Source: Caballeronia temeraria (GTDB taxonomy: Bacteria > Pseudomonadota > Gammaproteobacteria > Burkholderiales > Burkholderiaceae). Taken from it: a DNA stretch of 64,000 nucleotides. Positions within the stretch are counted from its first letter, which is position 1. Each line of letters begins with the position of its first letter. The stretch is taken from NCBI RefSeq assembly GCF_001544795.2, contig NZ_FCOI02000026.1:1-64000 (forward strand), given 5' to 3'. A model generated the notes under the pieces. The model searched no databases and was not told the origin of the DNA. It worked only from the letters and a program-made list of their open reading frames with translations. Below, piece by piece: positions 35,071-43,930 of the stretch. A program made the position numbers and the translations under genes.

Positions 35071-35820
35071 ATGGCTGTTACGGAATCGTCGCGCGCGAGG
35101 GGAGTCGACCGGGTCATTGCCATGTTCCGGCAATTGCATCTCGCGCAGCGCCCGATGTCGATGCGCGAGCTGATCGAAGCGACCGGCGCACCGCGTTCAA
35201 GCATCTACGAACTCGTCGCGATTCTCGCTGAAGTCGGCTGGCTGGAGACATCGGCGGATGGCAGCGTGTTCTTCGGACGCGAGATGCACTACTACGGCTC
35301 CGACTACGCCACGCACAACGATCTGATCAGCCGCGCGCATCAGTCGATACTCGCGCTCGTGCGCAAGTACGACGAAACCACGCAGTTGTGCATGCTCGAG
35401 GGCAACAAGTACACGGTGGTGCTGTCGGAGAACAGCGCGCGGCCTTTCAATATCAGTTCGGATATCGGCGTGCGCGTGCCGATTCCGTGGACCGCAACGG
35501 GCCGCCTGCTGCTCGGCCACCTGAACGCCGACGAAGTCCACGCGCTGATTCCGGACGACGACTTCACGCTCGACAACGGCGTGCGCATCGACTTCGATGA
35601 ATTCATGCGCGACGTCCAGCTCGCGAAGAATCAGGGCTACTGCTGCACGGAAGGATTGTCGAACGCGTTCCGTCTTTGCATGGCCGCGCCCGTGCGCGAC
35701 CGCGCGGGTTTGCCGATCGCGGCGCTGTGCTTCATGACGGGCCGCGACACTGATCCGCAGCGGCGCCAGGCGATGCTCGACGATCTCCTGCAATCGGCGA
35801 AGGCGCTGTCGCAGCGATAG
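35071..35820 (+). CDS. IclR-family transcriptional regulator
   Basis: The 249-residue protein has an N-terminal winged helix (SMRELIEATGAPRSSIYELVAILAEVGWL region, about 30-58) and the IclR effector domain (VRVPIPWTATGRLLLGHL, later GLPIAALCFMTG). It is the last full-size gene of the ABC operon, starting 18 bases after the ATPase, and probably represses it through the palindromes at 31946-31990. Confidence 0.9.
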   Translation: MAVTESSRARGVDRVIAMFRQLHLAQRPMSMRELIEATGAPRSSIYELVAILAEVGWLETSADGSVFFGREMHYYGSDYATHNDLISRAHQSILALVRKYDETTQLCMLEGNKYTVVLSENSARPFNISSDIGVRVPIPWTATGRLLLGHLNADEVHALIPDDDFTLDNGVRIDFDEFMRDVQLAKNQGYCCTEGLSNAFRLCMAAPVRDRAGLPIAALCFMTGRDTDPQRRQAMLDDLLQSAKALSQR

Positions 35821-35840
35821 CGGAGATCAGGCGAAGAAAT

Positions 35841-36011
35841 ATGACGACGCAAGCCGCAGACGACGATCCGCTTCAGCGGATCGCGCGACTCGAAGAGGAA
35901 AACACGGCGCTCAGGGAAGTGAACGACATCCTTCGCAAGGCGGTTGCGTATTACGCGCCGTTGTTCGAGCGGGAGATGACGTCGCCGCGGCCGTCGGCGG
36001 AAGAGGTTTAG
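35841..36011 (+). CDS. Small leucine-zipper protein, IS3 OrfA-like tail
   Basis: A 56-residue reading frame begins 20 bases after the IclR stop. Its middle (RIARLEEENTALREVNDIL, then RKAVAYYAPLFERE) is a heptad coiled coil that closely resembles the C-terminal dimerisation zipper of IS3-family transposase OrfA proteins, but without the helix-turn-helix. No insertion-sequence ends are visible. It may be a domesticated zipper that pairs with a regulator, or only a similar coiled coil. It overlaps the convergent efflux gene by four bases. Confidence 0.55.
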   Translation: MTTQAADDDPLQRIARLEEENTALREVNDILRKAVAYYAPLFEREMTSPRPSAEEV

Positions 36012-37480
36012 GAAGCCCAGCCGAGTCCGAGACTTTTCTGCAGCGCGACGAAATCCTTCAGCAATTCGGCCTGCGCGGCCACCACATCCTGTTGCGCGGC
36101 GAATTGCGTGCGCTGCGCGTCGAGCAGGTCGATGAGCGTCGACACGCCCGCCGTGTAGCGCTGCCGCACGAGCGTAGCCGAGCGCTCCGCCGACGCCTGC
36201 ACCTGCTGAAGCCGCACCACGTGCTCGCGCTGATTGCCGTAACGCGACAGCGATGAATTCGCGTCCTTCAGCGCGCCGAGCACGGTCTTTTCGTAGCGCG
36301 CTTCGGCTTCGTCGCGCGCGGCGCGGGCGGCATCGACGCTCGCCGCCGTGCGCCCGAAGTCGAAAAGATTCCATTGCAGATACGGCACGCCGACCCACGA
36401 GAAATTCTGCTTGCGCAGCAGATGACTCGGCTCCGACGCCGAGAAACCGATATCGCCGAGGAGCGTCACCTTCGGAAAATAGTCGGCGATATGCTCGCCG
36501 ATCTGCGCATTGCTCGACGCGAGACGCCGTTCGGCGGCGCGGATGTCGGGACGCTGCTGGAGCATCGTCGCCGGATCGCCGATCGACACCGACGACGGCA
36601 GCACAGGCAACGGCGCGCGCGCGCCGAGTTCGGCATCGAGCGCGCCGGGTGCGCGGCCCGTCAGCACGGCGAGCTGATCGAGCGAATCGGTGATCTGCAC
36701 CTGCAAGGGCACGAGCGTCGCGCGCGTCGTGTCGACCTGTGTGGTCAGCCGTTCGACATCGACTTGCGCCGCCGTGCCGCGCGCGCGCCGCTGCTCGGTG
36801 AGCGTCAGCATCTGCTGCTGATACTCGGCCGTGCGTTCGGCGAGCGCGAGACGTTCCTGCTGATCGCGCAAATCGATATACGCCGACGCCACTTCCGCCG
36901 CGAGCGACACTTGCGCGTCCGAGAGCTCGGCGTGCACGGCATCGGCTTCGTCGGAGGCGGCTTCGATCGCGCGTCGCGTGCCGCCGAAGAGGTCGATTTC
37001 CCACGAGGCATCGAAGCCGACGGTGTAGAAATCGACCGGGCCGCGTCCCGTGGACCCTGACGATCCCTGATCGCCCGACGACGAACCGAAAATCGACGTA
37101 TCCGGCGAGCGCATGCGCAGCGCCGCCGCCGAGCCGGACACTTTCGGCAACTCGTTGGCCCGCTGTCCGCGCAGTTGCGAGCGCGACTGACGCAAGCGCG
37201 CCTGCGCCATTTTCAGGTCGGGATTGTGGGCGAACGCGGCGTCGATGAGCGCGTTCAGTTGCGGATCGTCGAGCGCCTGCCACCACGTCGCGGGCGCGTG
37301 CGTCGCGACGACGCCCTGCGCCGGCGTACGCACGAACGTGCCGCTCTTCGCAGCGTCGGGCGCGATGTCCGGCGCGCCGTGATAGTCGGGGCCGACCGTG
37401 CACGCGGCGAGCGCGAAAGCGGCGAGCGGAAGCAGGGCGGTCAGGCGGAGCGTGCGGGAGAACATCGTCGAAGGATTCAT
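36008..37480 (-). CDS. Outer-membrane efflux lipoprotein (NodT/OprM family)
   Basis: The 490-residue precursor has a lipoprotein signal with lipobox LAAC (residues about 23-26, followed by TVGPDYHGAP, typical of the family) and two OEP repeats that make the outer-membrane barrel and periplasmic helical tunnel. It starts four bases after the EmrB-like gene ends, so the three efflux genes form one operon. Confidence 0.92.
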   Translation of the reverse strand: MNPSTMFSRTLRLTALLPLAAFALAACTVGPDYHGAPDIAPDAAKSGTFVRTPAQGVVATHAPATWWQALDDPQLNALIDAAFAHNPDLKMAQARLRQSRSQLRGQRANELPKVSGSAAALRMRSPDTSIFGSSSGDQGSSGSTGRGPVDFYTVGFDASWEIDLFGGTRRAIEAASDEADAVHAELSDAQVSLAAEVASAYIDLRDQQERLALAERTAEYQQQMLTLTEQRRARGTAAQVDVERLTTQVDTTRATLVPLQVQITDSLDQLAVLTGRAPGALDAELGARAPLPVLPSSVSIGDPATMLQQRPDIRAAERRLASSNAQIGEHIADYFPKVTLLGDIGFSASEPSHLLRKQNFSWVGVPYLQWNLFDFGRTAASVDAARAARDEAEARYEKTVLGALKDANSSLSRYGNQREHVVRLQQVQASAERSATLVRQRYTAGVSTLIDLLDAQRTQFAAQQDVVAAQAELLKDFVALQKSLGLGWAS

Positions 37481-37483
37481 GAA

Positions 37484-39055
37484 TCAGTGGCCGGCGGACG
37501 GCATGTCGCCGGATTGAGCGCTCGGCGTCTTGAGCAGGAGCGCGAGCGGAAGGCACGCGAGCAGCGCGATCGCCAGCACGTAGAAGGTTTCGGAGTAGGT
37601 CATGACGATGGCCTGCTGGCTGATCTGCGCCGACAACTGGCCGAGCGCCTGCATCTTCGCGTGCATCATGTCGCCGCCCTGCGCGAAGAAGCTCGCGGCG
37701 CTCGCGGCCATGCGCTCCTGGCCGATCACCGAGTTCGCCGTCAGCGATTCGCGGATCGACGCGGTGTGGAAATCGTTGCGCCGGTCGATCACCGTGCCGA
37801 GGATCGCGAGTCCGACCGAGCCGCCGAGATTGCGCGCCATGTTGTAGAGGCCGGCTGCGTCGCCGGATTCTTCGCGCGAAACCGCCGCCATCGACGCCTG
37901 ATTGAGCGGCATCATCGCGAGCATCTGGCCGAAGCCGCGCAGAATCTGCGACCAGAAGAAATCATGGCCGACGCTTTGCGCGGTGAGCGAGATATCGAGC
38001 AGGCAGCTCGCGGCGAAGCACAGCAGCCCGGAAATGACGAGCACGCGAAAATCCACCTTGCCGAGCAGACGCGGCAGCACCGGCATGATGAGAAACGCGG
38101 GCACGCCCGACACGAGCATGATCGCCCCGGACTGCAACGCGTTGTAACCCGCGACGATGCTCAGAAACTGCGGCAGCAGGAACGACACGCAATAAAGCCC
38201 CGCGCCCACGGCGAACACGATCAGGATCACGCTCGCGTAGCGCGGGTTGCGCAGCAGCGAGAGCCGCACGATCGGCTTCTTCGCGACGAACTGAGAGATC
38301 GCGATCAGCAGGAAGCCGAAAGCCGTCACGCAGGTGAGCATCACGATTTCGCTCGATTCGAACCATTGATTGCGCTGGCCTTCTTCGAGCACGACTGTCA
38401 GCGAGCTCAAGCCGATGGCCAGCCCTGCGATGCCGATCCAGTCGGCCTTGAGGAACGATTCCCAGTGCGACTTCTCCGCCGGCAAACCGGTGATGAGCAG
38501 CGCGACGAGCGCGAAGCCCACCGGCACGTTGACGAAGAAGCACCACGACCACGAGATGTTCTCCGCGAGCCAGCCGCCGAGCACCGGCCCGAGCAGCGGC
38601 CCGAGCAGCACGATCAGACCGAAAATCGTCATGCCGACGGGCATCTGCTCGCGCGGCAGCCGTGTGCGGATGATGGTCTGCGCGGTCGGAATCATCGCGC
38701 CGCCGGTGAAGCCTTGCCCGATGCGGCCCGCGACCATCATCGAAAGGGACGTGGAGAAGCCGCACATCACAGAGAACAGCGTGAAGAGCACCGCGTTGCC
38801 GAGCAGGAAATTGCGCAGGCCGAACACGCGCGTGAGCCACGCGGCGAGCGGAATCATCACGATTTCCGACATCAGATAGCCCGTGGAAATCCACGTGCCT
38901 TCCGTGCCGGTCGCGCCGATCTCGCCCTGGATCTGCGGCAGCGCGGAGTTCGTAATGGAGATGTCGAGCGTGGCCATCAGCGCGCCGAGCGCGCCGGCCG
39001 TGACCGCGATCCAGTCGGTCGCGCTCGCGCGGGCGTGCGCTTCAGCGTGTGACAT
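37484..39055 (-). CDS. EmrB/QacA-type multidrug efflux MFS transporter (DHA2, 14 TM)
   Basis: The 523-residue inner-membrane proton antiporter has about fourteen hydrophobic helices, motif D1 LDISITNSALPQIQGEIG after TM1, TWISTGYLMSEIVMIPL, and motif C at LLGPLLGPVLGGWLAE. The start at 39055 gives the usual short cytoplasmic lead before TM1 and a 14-base overlap with the adaptor gene; an upstream in-frame ATG at 39112 would add 19 residues unlike the family. It exports hydrophobic toxic compounds with the adaptor and outer-membrane channel. Confidence 0.92.
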   Translation of the reverse strand: MSHAEAHARASATDWIAVTAGALGALMATLDISITNSALPQIQGEIGATGTEGTWISTGYLMSEIVMIPLAAWLTRVFGLRNFLLGNAVLFTLFSVMCGFSTSLSMMVAGRIGQGFTGGAMIPTAQTIIRTRLPREQMPVGMTIFGLIVLLGPLLGPVLGGWLAENISWSWCFFVNVPVGFALVALLITGLPAEKSHWESFLKADWIGIAGLAIGLSSLTVVLEEGQRNQWFESSEIVMLTCVTAFGFLLIAISQFVAKKPIVRLSLLRNPRYASVILIVFAVGAGLYCVSFLLPQFLSIVAGYNALQSGAIMLVSGVPAFLIMPVLPRLLGKVDFRVLVISGLLCFAASCLLDISLTAQSVGHDFFWSQILRGFGQMLAMMPLNQASMAAVSREESGDAAGLYNMARNLGGSVGLAILGTVIDRRNDFHTASIRESLTANSVIGQERMAASAASFFAQGGDMMHAKMQALGQLSAQISQQAIVMTYSETFYVLAIALLACLPLALLLKTPSAQSGDMPSAGH

Positions 39056-40175
39056 GGCGGTTTTCGTCGGCGATGCGATGGCTGTCGTCGGTGGCGGTTT
39101 TCGTGTCGACATCGACGGTCACCGACAAGCCCGGCAGCAGCACCTTGCGCGTTTGCGGACCCGTATCGACGCGAATGCGCACCGGCACGCGCTGCACGAT
39201 CTTCGTGAAGTTGCCGGTCGCGTTCTCCGGCGGCAAGAGCGCGAACTGCGCGCCGGTGCCGGGCGCGAAGCTTTCGACGACGCCGTGCAGATCCGTGCCT
39301 TTGAGCGCGTCGACATGCAACGTCGCGGGCTGGCCGATGCGCATGCGGCCGACCTGCGTTTCCTTGAAGTTCGCTTCGAGATAGAGCGCCTCGACCGGCA
39401 CGACCGTCATGAGGCGCGTGCCCGGCTGCACGTACTGGCCGACGCGCACGGAGCGATCGCCGACGCGCCCCGCGACCGGGCTCACGAGCGTCGTGTCGCC
39501 GAGATCGAGCTTCGACTGGTTCAGTTGCGCCTGCGCCGCTTCGACCTGCGCGCGCGCCTGGGCGATCTGCGCTTCGGTCGCGCCGATCTGCGTCGACGCC
39601 GAACGCGCGGCGGCCAGATTCGCGGCGAGCGTGGCGCGCGCCTGATCGCGCGTGGAAATGAGGCTCGCGAGGCGCTCGGCGGTTTCCGCGCCCGTCGCGA
39701 CGAGCGGACGATAGCGGTTCACGTCGTCCTCCGCGTGCGCGAGACTCACGCGCGACACGTCAGCCTGCGCCTTCGCTTGATCGGCGTTGGCGTGCTGCTG
39801 CTTCAGTTCGGCTTCGGCGCGTTGAATGTCGGCGGCGCGGGCGTCGAGCGTGGCCTTCGCCTGATCGAGCGATGCCTGATACTGCCGCGTGTCGAGTTTC
39901 GCGAGCGGCGCGCCTGCCGCGACGGCCTGATTGTCGTCGACGAGCACCTCGGTGATATAGCCGCTCACTTTCGGCGCGATGGTCACGCTGTCGGCTTTGA
40001 GATAGGCGTCATCAGTCGTTTCGATGAAACGGCCGACCGTCCACCAGCGCACGCCCCACGCCATGCCCGCGACGACCGCGACGATGCCGAACGCGATCAG
40101 CAGGCGTTTGCGTGACGGTTTGCCGCGAGCGGCGTCGGCGGGTTGGCCGCCGTGCGTGGGCGCTGTGACTGACAT
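39042..40175 (-). CDS. EmrA/HlyD-type membrane fusion protein
   Basis: The 377-residue periplasmic adaptor has one N-terminal transmembrane helix (LLIAFGIVAVVAGMAWGV, about residues 24-41), then a lipoyl half-motif (VTIAPKVSGYITEVLVDDNQ), a long alanine/glutamine-rich coiled-coil hairpin and the second half-motif (DTTLVSPVAGRVGDRSVRVG). It links the EmrB-like pump to the outer-membrane channel. CCGGAGAAATC precedes the ATG. It is first in the operon and divergent from the TetR gene. Confidence 0.92.
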   Translation of the reverse strand: MSVTAPTHGGQPADAARGKPSRKRLLIAFGIVAVVAGMAWGVRWWTVGRFIETTDDAYLKADSVTIAPKVSGYITEVLVDDNQAVAAGAPLAKLDTRQYQASLDQAKATLDARAADIQRAEAELKQQHANADQAKAQADVSRVSLAHAEDDVNRYRPLVATGAETAERLASLISTRDQARATLAANLAAARSASTQIGATEAQIAQARAQVEAAQAQLNQSKLDLGDTTLVSPVAGRVGDRSVRVGQYVQPGTRLMTVVPVEALYLEANFKETQVGRMRIGQPATLHVDALKGTDLHGVVESFAPGTGAQFALLPPENATGNFTKIVQRVPVRIRVDTGPQTRKVLLPGLSVTVDVDTKTATDDSHRIADENRHVTR

Positions 40176-40281
40176 GATTTCTCCGGAGCTTTCGCGCCAC
40201 CGCATGCGTGCGGTAGCCTTTGATGAATGCGAGACAGCGAGGGCGGTCCGGGCGGCAACCACCGCGCGACGCGCTCGCCAA

Positions 40282-40301
40282 ACTAGACGATGCCGTCTAG
40301 T
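40282..40301. promoter_or_regulatory. TetR operator 1 (palindrome)
   Basis: ACTAGACG-ATGC-CGTCTAGT is a perfect 8-base-arm palindrome in the 179-base gap between the divergent efflux operon and tetR. A second copy of the CTAGAC/GTCTAG word lies nine bases away. This is the expected position and form of TetR-type operators. Confidence 0.8.
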
Positions 40302-40310
40302 ATGCATGAT

Positions 40311-40330
40311 TCTAGACACGAGCGTCTAGT
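40311..40330. promoter_or_regulatory. TetR operator 2 (palindrome)
   Basis: CTAGAC-ACGAGC-GTCTAG (40312-40329) repeats the arms of the site at 40282 with the same overall length and abuts the tetR leader. Two equal sites with centres 29 bases apart suggest binding by two dimers and repression of both directions. Confidence 0.75.
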
Positions 40331-40354
40331 TTGACCTGGCTTTGGGGACACAAA

Positions 40355-41020
40355 ATGAAGAAGCTGCGCGCCGGAGACGAAGGCGAATCGCAGGATCAGG
40401 AACGCGGCAGCACGGCGCGCTCGCCGTTGCAGGCGCGCGGCCGTGCGCGCATCGAGGCCGTGCTGGACGCGACCGCCGAGCTGATCGTCGAAAAGGGACT
40501 GGAAGGCGTGACGATGCACGGCGTCGCGCGGCGCGCGCAGACGCCGATCGGGTCGATGTACCACTTCTTTCCGGATCGCGACGCGCTGCTCGCCGCGTTG
40601 TGGGATCGTCACGCGGCGGCGCTGGAAGAGCTGGAAGAAGAGCTCTCGCGTATCGACAGCGAAACGTGGCGGGCGCTGACGGCGGAGGCGGTGATCGATC
40701 GCATCATGACGCCGCACATCGAATATTTCGAACGCAAGACCGATTTTCTGATTCTGATGTCGGTCATGCCGCACGACGAAGCGAAAAAGAAGCGCAAGTC
40801 CAGCATGATGCGCAAGGTCATCGACGCACGCATGCCCGGCGTGAAAGCGTCCGAGCGCGAACTGTACGTCGACATGCTGCATGCGCTCGCGAGCGGCGCG
40901 CTGGCTGTCAAATTGCGTCCCGCGATGGGCGACGTGCAACTGGCGCGCCGTTATCTGCGCGAAGTGAAGCGCGCGCTGGCGGCGTATCTGGCCGCCGTGG
41001 AGGCGGCGGTGCTCAAGTGA
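40355..41020 (+). CDS. TetR-family transcriptional regulator
   Basis: The 221-residue repressor has the TetR helix-turn-helix at about 40-75 (GLEGVTMHGVARRAQTPIGSMYHFFPDRDALL) behind a charged lead of some 25 residues, and an all-helical ligand domain. The start at 40355 was preferred because GGGGACACAAA precedes it. It is divergent from the efflux operon and flanked by two palindromic operators, so it should repress the pump until an inducer binds. Confidence 0.9.
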   Translation: MKKLRAGDEGESQDQERGSTARSPLQARGRARIEAVLDATAELIVEKGLEGVTMHGVARRAQTPIGSMYHFFPDRDALLAALWDRHAAALEELEEELSRIDSETWRALTAEAVIDRIMTPHIEYFERKTDFLILMSVMPHDEAKKKRKSSMMRKVIDARMPGVKASERELYVDMLHALASGALAVKLRPAMGDVQLARRYLREVKRALAAYLAAVEAAVLK

Positions 41021-41215
41021 CGGCCGGGGTTTCCGGTCCGCACCGGTATCGGGTCGCCACGTTTCATCAGACGATTGGCTAACCTATTTCCACACACGGC
41101 TTTTCGACGCGATTATCTTTTCGTCGCAACAACGGCGCGGAAACGCGATAATGACTCGTCCAAGAAATCACCCCGGGCAAAATGCAGCCTTCGCTCGGTT
41201 CAACACGGATCATAA

Positions 41216-41494
41216 ATGTCCAACAGTCCAGCCAGCATTCAAGGCGATTTTCTCAACGCGCTCCGAAAAGAACGCAAACGGGTTTCCATTTATCTCGTTA
41301 ACGGGATCAAGCTGACGGGCCATATCCAGTCGTTCGACACGTATATGGTCTATCTCAATTCGACCAGCGGAAACCAGGTTCTTTTCAAACACGCGATTTC
41401 GACCATCTGCGAAGATCACGGCGCGCCCGGTCGGCCGAATCATCGCGAAAGCCGCGGTCCGAGCGACCGGCCGCCGCGTCCGCCGCGCAACTGA
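41216..41494 (+). CDS. Hfq paralogue (Sm-like RNA chaperone)
   Basis: The 92-residue protein contains a full Hfq Sm core: SIYLVNGIKLTGHIQSFD with the distal-face Tyr26, Ile31, Lys32 and Leu33, and the Sm2 end FKHAISTI (Lys58, His59). Differences from E. coli Hfq are Tyr43 for the uridine-stacking Phe42, a one-residue longer loop before Sm2, Gly10-Asp11 instead of Asp9-Pro10, and a short Pro/Arg-rich tail. It likely still forms hexamers and binds RNA. It stands alone. The main hfq gene normally lies near miaA and hflX, so this should be an extra copy. Confidence 0.85.
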   Translation: MSNSPASIQGDFLNALRKERKRVSIYLVNGIKLTGHIQSFDTYMVYLNSTSGNQVLFKHAISTICEDHGAPGRPNHRESRGPSDRPPRPPRN

Positions 41495-41698
41495 CGCGGC
41501 CTTGCACGGGCAAAGGTCTCATGCGCCGGGCGCGTGAGCCTGCCCGCTATCGGGACGCGGCGCGCACGCCGCCGCGATAACTCCGGCAACTCCCGCACGA
41601 CCGTATCGAAAAAGGCCTCGGGCCGGACAAGGCCGGATGCGCCGATCTCGACCGCGTCATGATCCACCGCTCAGTTCAAAAAAATCCTGGAGATGCCC

Positions 41699-42460
41699 AT
41701 GCTCCTGTCGGAACAAAACGTACTCGTGACCGGCGGCGCGCGCGGACTCGGCGCGGCGATCAGCGAAGCGCTCGCGCGCGAAGGCGCTGGCGTCGTCATC
41801 AACTATCGACGCAGCGACGCACAGGCGAAAGCGCTTGCCGAGCGGCTCGGGCCACGCGTCGTGGCGATTCAGGCCGACATCACCGATGAATCCTCGGTCG
41901 CGCGTCTGTTCGACGAAGCCCGCGCGCAAACCGGCCGGCCGGTGCATGCCGTCGTGAACAACGCGCTCGCCGATTTCAGCTTCGACGGCGACGCGCGCCC
42001 GAAGATCGGCGACATCGCGTGGGCGCGTTTCCAGCAGCAGATCGACGGCGCATTGAAAGGTGCGCTCCACACGATTCAGGCCGCGCTGCCCGCGATGCGC
42101 GACGCCGGCTTCGGCCGCATCGTGAACGTCGGGACCAATCTGTTTCAGAATCCCGTCGTGCCGTATCACGACTACACCGCGGCGAAAGCGGCGCTGCTCG
42201 CGCTCACGCGAACCGCATCGAACGATCTCGGGCCGGATGGCATCACGGTGAACATGGTGTCGGGCGGACTTTTGCGTACCACGGATGCCAGCAGCGCGAC
42301 GCCCGAAGCCGTGTTCGACATGGTCGCCGGATTCACGCCGCTGCGCCGCGTCACGACGCCCGCCGAATTCGCCGATGCGGTGCTGTTCTTCCTCTCGCCG
42401 TGGGCACGCGCGGTGACGGGGCAGAACCTCGTCGTCGACGGCGGGTTGGTCAAAGGCTGA
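41699..42460 (+). CDS. Short-chain dehydrogenase/reductase (FabG-like)
   Basis: The 253-residue SDR has the cofactor motif TGGARGLG (residues about 12-19), the NNAL strand motif, and the catalytic Tyr-xxx-Lys in YHDYTAAKAAL, with DGG near the end. Cofactor preference and substrate are not readable, although FabG-like oxoacyl reductases are closest in style. The start at 41699 is supported by GGAG six bases before; the ATG at 41693 overlaps that site. It faces the aldehyde dehydrogenase gene end to end. The gap 41495-41698 shows nothing. Confidence 0.88.
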   Translation: MLLSEQNVLVTGGARGLGAAISEALAREGAGVVINYRRSDAQAKALAERLGPRVVAIQADITDESSVARLFDEARAQTGRPVHAVVNNALADFSFDGDARPKIGDIAWARFQQQIDGALKGALHTIQAALPAMRDAGFGRIVNVGTNLFQNPVVPYHDYTAAKAALLALTRTASNDLGPDGITVNMVSGGLLRTTDASSATPEAVFDMVAGFTPLRRVTTPAEFADAVLFFLSPWARAVTGQNLVVDGGLVKG

Positions 42461-43930
42461 TCAGCCGCGCGCCGTGATCGCGTGGCGCAACTCCTGATAG
42501 CTGCGCAATCCCGCCACACCGAGTTCACGGCCGATGCCGCTCAGGCCGAGCCCGCCCCAACACACTTGCGGGAAGATCAGTTGCGGCGTGTTGATCCACA
42601 CGAGGCCCGCGCGCAGCGCATGGCGATAGCGCCGCGTGGCGTCTTCATCGCGCGTCACGACGGTGGCGACGAGCCCGTAGCGCGTGTCGTTGGCGAGCGC
42701 GATGGCTTCATCGTCGGTTCGGAACGACTTCACGCAGGCGACCGGGCCGAACACTTCGTCGGTCCATAACACGTTGTCCGCATCCGGCTCCGCGATGACG
42801 ACCGGCGCCATGAAAAAGCCTTCCGCGCAGGCAGCGTCGAGCGCGCCGCTGAACGCGACGGTCGCGCCGCCCGCCACGCCCTGCTCGACGAGCGCCTGCA
42901 CACGCGCACGCTGCGCATGGGAAACGAGCGGCCCCATCGCGACATTGCCGATATGCGGCGGCGCGACCACGAGCGCGCGCACGGCCGCTTCGAGCGCGGC
43001 GACGAACTTGCGATAGACATCGTCGTGCACGATGATCCGCGACGTCGCCGAGCACATCTGCCCGGCGTTCGTGAACGCGCCGCCCATCGCGAGCGCGACC
43101 GCGTGCTCGATGTCCGCATCGGCGCGCACGATCAGCGCGGATTTCCCGCCGAGTTCGAGCGTGACGCGCTTCATGTCGAGCGCCGCCGTCTGCATCACCT
43201 TGCGACCGATGGCCGTGCTGCCCGTGAACGAAATCTTGTCGACGAGCGGATGCGCCGCGAGCAGCGCGCCCACTTCGCCGCCGCCGTTCACGATATTCAC
43301 GACGCCATCGGGCACGCCCGCCGCCGTCATGATCTCCGCGAGCAGATGCTCGACCGGCGACGTAAGTTCGGACGGCTTCAGCACCGCCGTGCAGCCCGCC
43401 GCGAGCGCGGGCGCGATCTTCCACGCGGTCGTGACCATCGGGAAATTCCACGGCACGATCAGCGCGGCCACGCCGACCGCTTCGTACCGGCGCTCGCCGG
43501 TCACGGTGTCGTCGGGCAATGTGAGCGTATCGGCGGCGAAATGCGACGCGTCCGCGCACAGACCCGCGTAGTAATCGAATGTGGCGATGGCGTCGCTCAC
43601 GTCGGTGTCGGCTTCGAGTGGAGGCTTGCCGCTCACCTTTTGCTGCATCGACGAGAGACGCTCGCGATTCGCCGCGATCAGTTCGGCGATCTTGCGCAGA
43701 ATCTCGCCGCGCGATGCGGGCGTGCGGTTGCGCCATGCATCGAGCGCGGCGTGCGCGGCACGCACGGCGGCATCGACTTGCGCGGCATCGGCGTGTTCCT
43801 GCCAGCCGATGACCTCGCCCGTCGATGCATCGTGGATCGCGTTGCCCGCTTCCAGCACCGATGCGCCGTAGCGCGTGCCCGCGATCGTCGCGGCGGGCAG
43901 CAGGATCGAGGGGTCGTCGCGCATGTTCAT
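42461..43930 (-). CDS. NAD(P)-dependent aldehyde dehydrogenase
   Basis: The 489-residue enzyme oxidises an aldehyde to the acid. It shows the substrate and cofactor motifs PWNFPMVTTAWKIAPALAAG, FTGSTAIGRKV, the general base Glu in LELGGKS and the catalytic Cys in NAGQMCSATSR. It resembles betaine-aldehyde or aminobutyraldehyde-type dehydrogenases. The start overlaps the guanidinobutyrase-like stop (ATGA), so the pair is translationally coupled and probably acts on consecutive steps of one pathway, for example 4-guanidinobutyraldehyde to 4-guanidinobutyrate. Confidence 0.9.
   Translation of the reverse strand: MNMRDDPSILLPAATIAGTRYGASVLEAGNAIHDASTGEVIGWQEHADAAQVDAAVRAAHAALDAWRNRTPASRGEILRKIAELIAANRERLSSMQQKVSGKPPLEADTDVSDAIATFDYYAGLCADASHFAADTLTLPDDTVTGERRYEAVGVAALIVPWNFPMVTTAWKIAPALAAGCTAVLKPSELTSPVEHLLAEIMTAAGVPDGVVNIVNGGGEVGALLAAHPLVDKISFTGSTAIGRKVMQTAALDMKRVTLELGGKSALIVRADADIEHAVALAMGGAFTNAGQMCSATSRIIVHDDVYRKFVAALEAAVRALVVAPPHIGNVAMGPLVSHAQRARVQALVEQGVAGGATVAFSGALDAACAEGFFMAPVVIAEPDADNVLWTDEVFGPVACVKSFRTDDEAIALANDTRYGLVATVVTRDEDATRRYRHALRAGLVWINTPQLIFPQVCWGGLGLSGIGRELGVAGLRSYQELRHAITARG

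Noticed and set aside
37175..39052. Long plus-strand frame opposite the EmrB-like gene
   Set aside because: Arg/His/Asp-rich low-complexity product with no ribosome site, antisense to a 14-TM transporter that is well supported.
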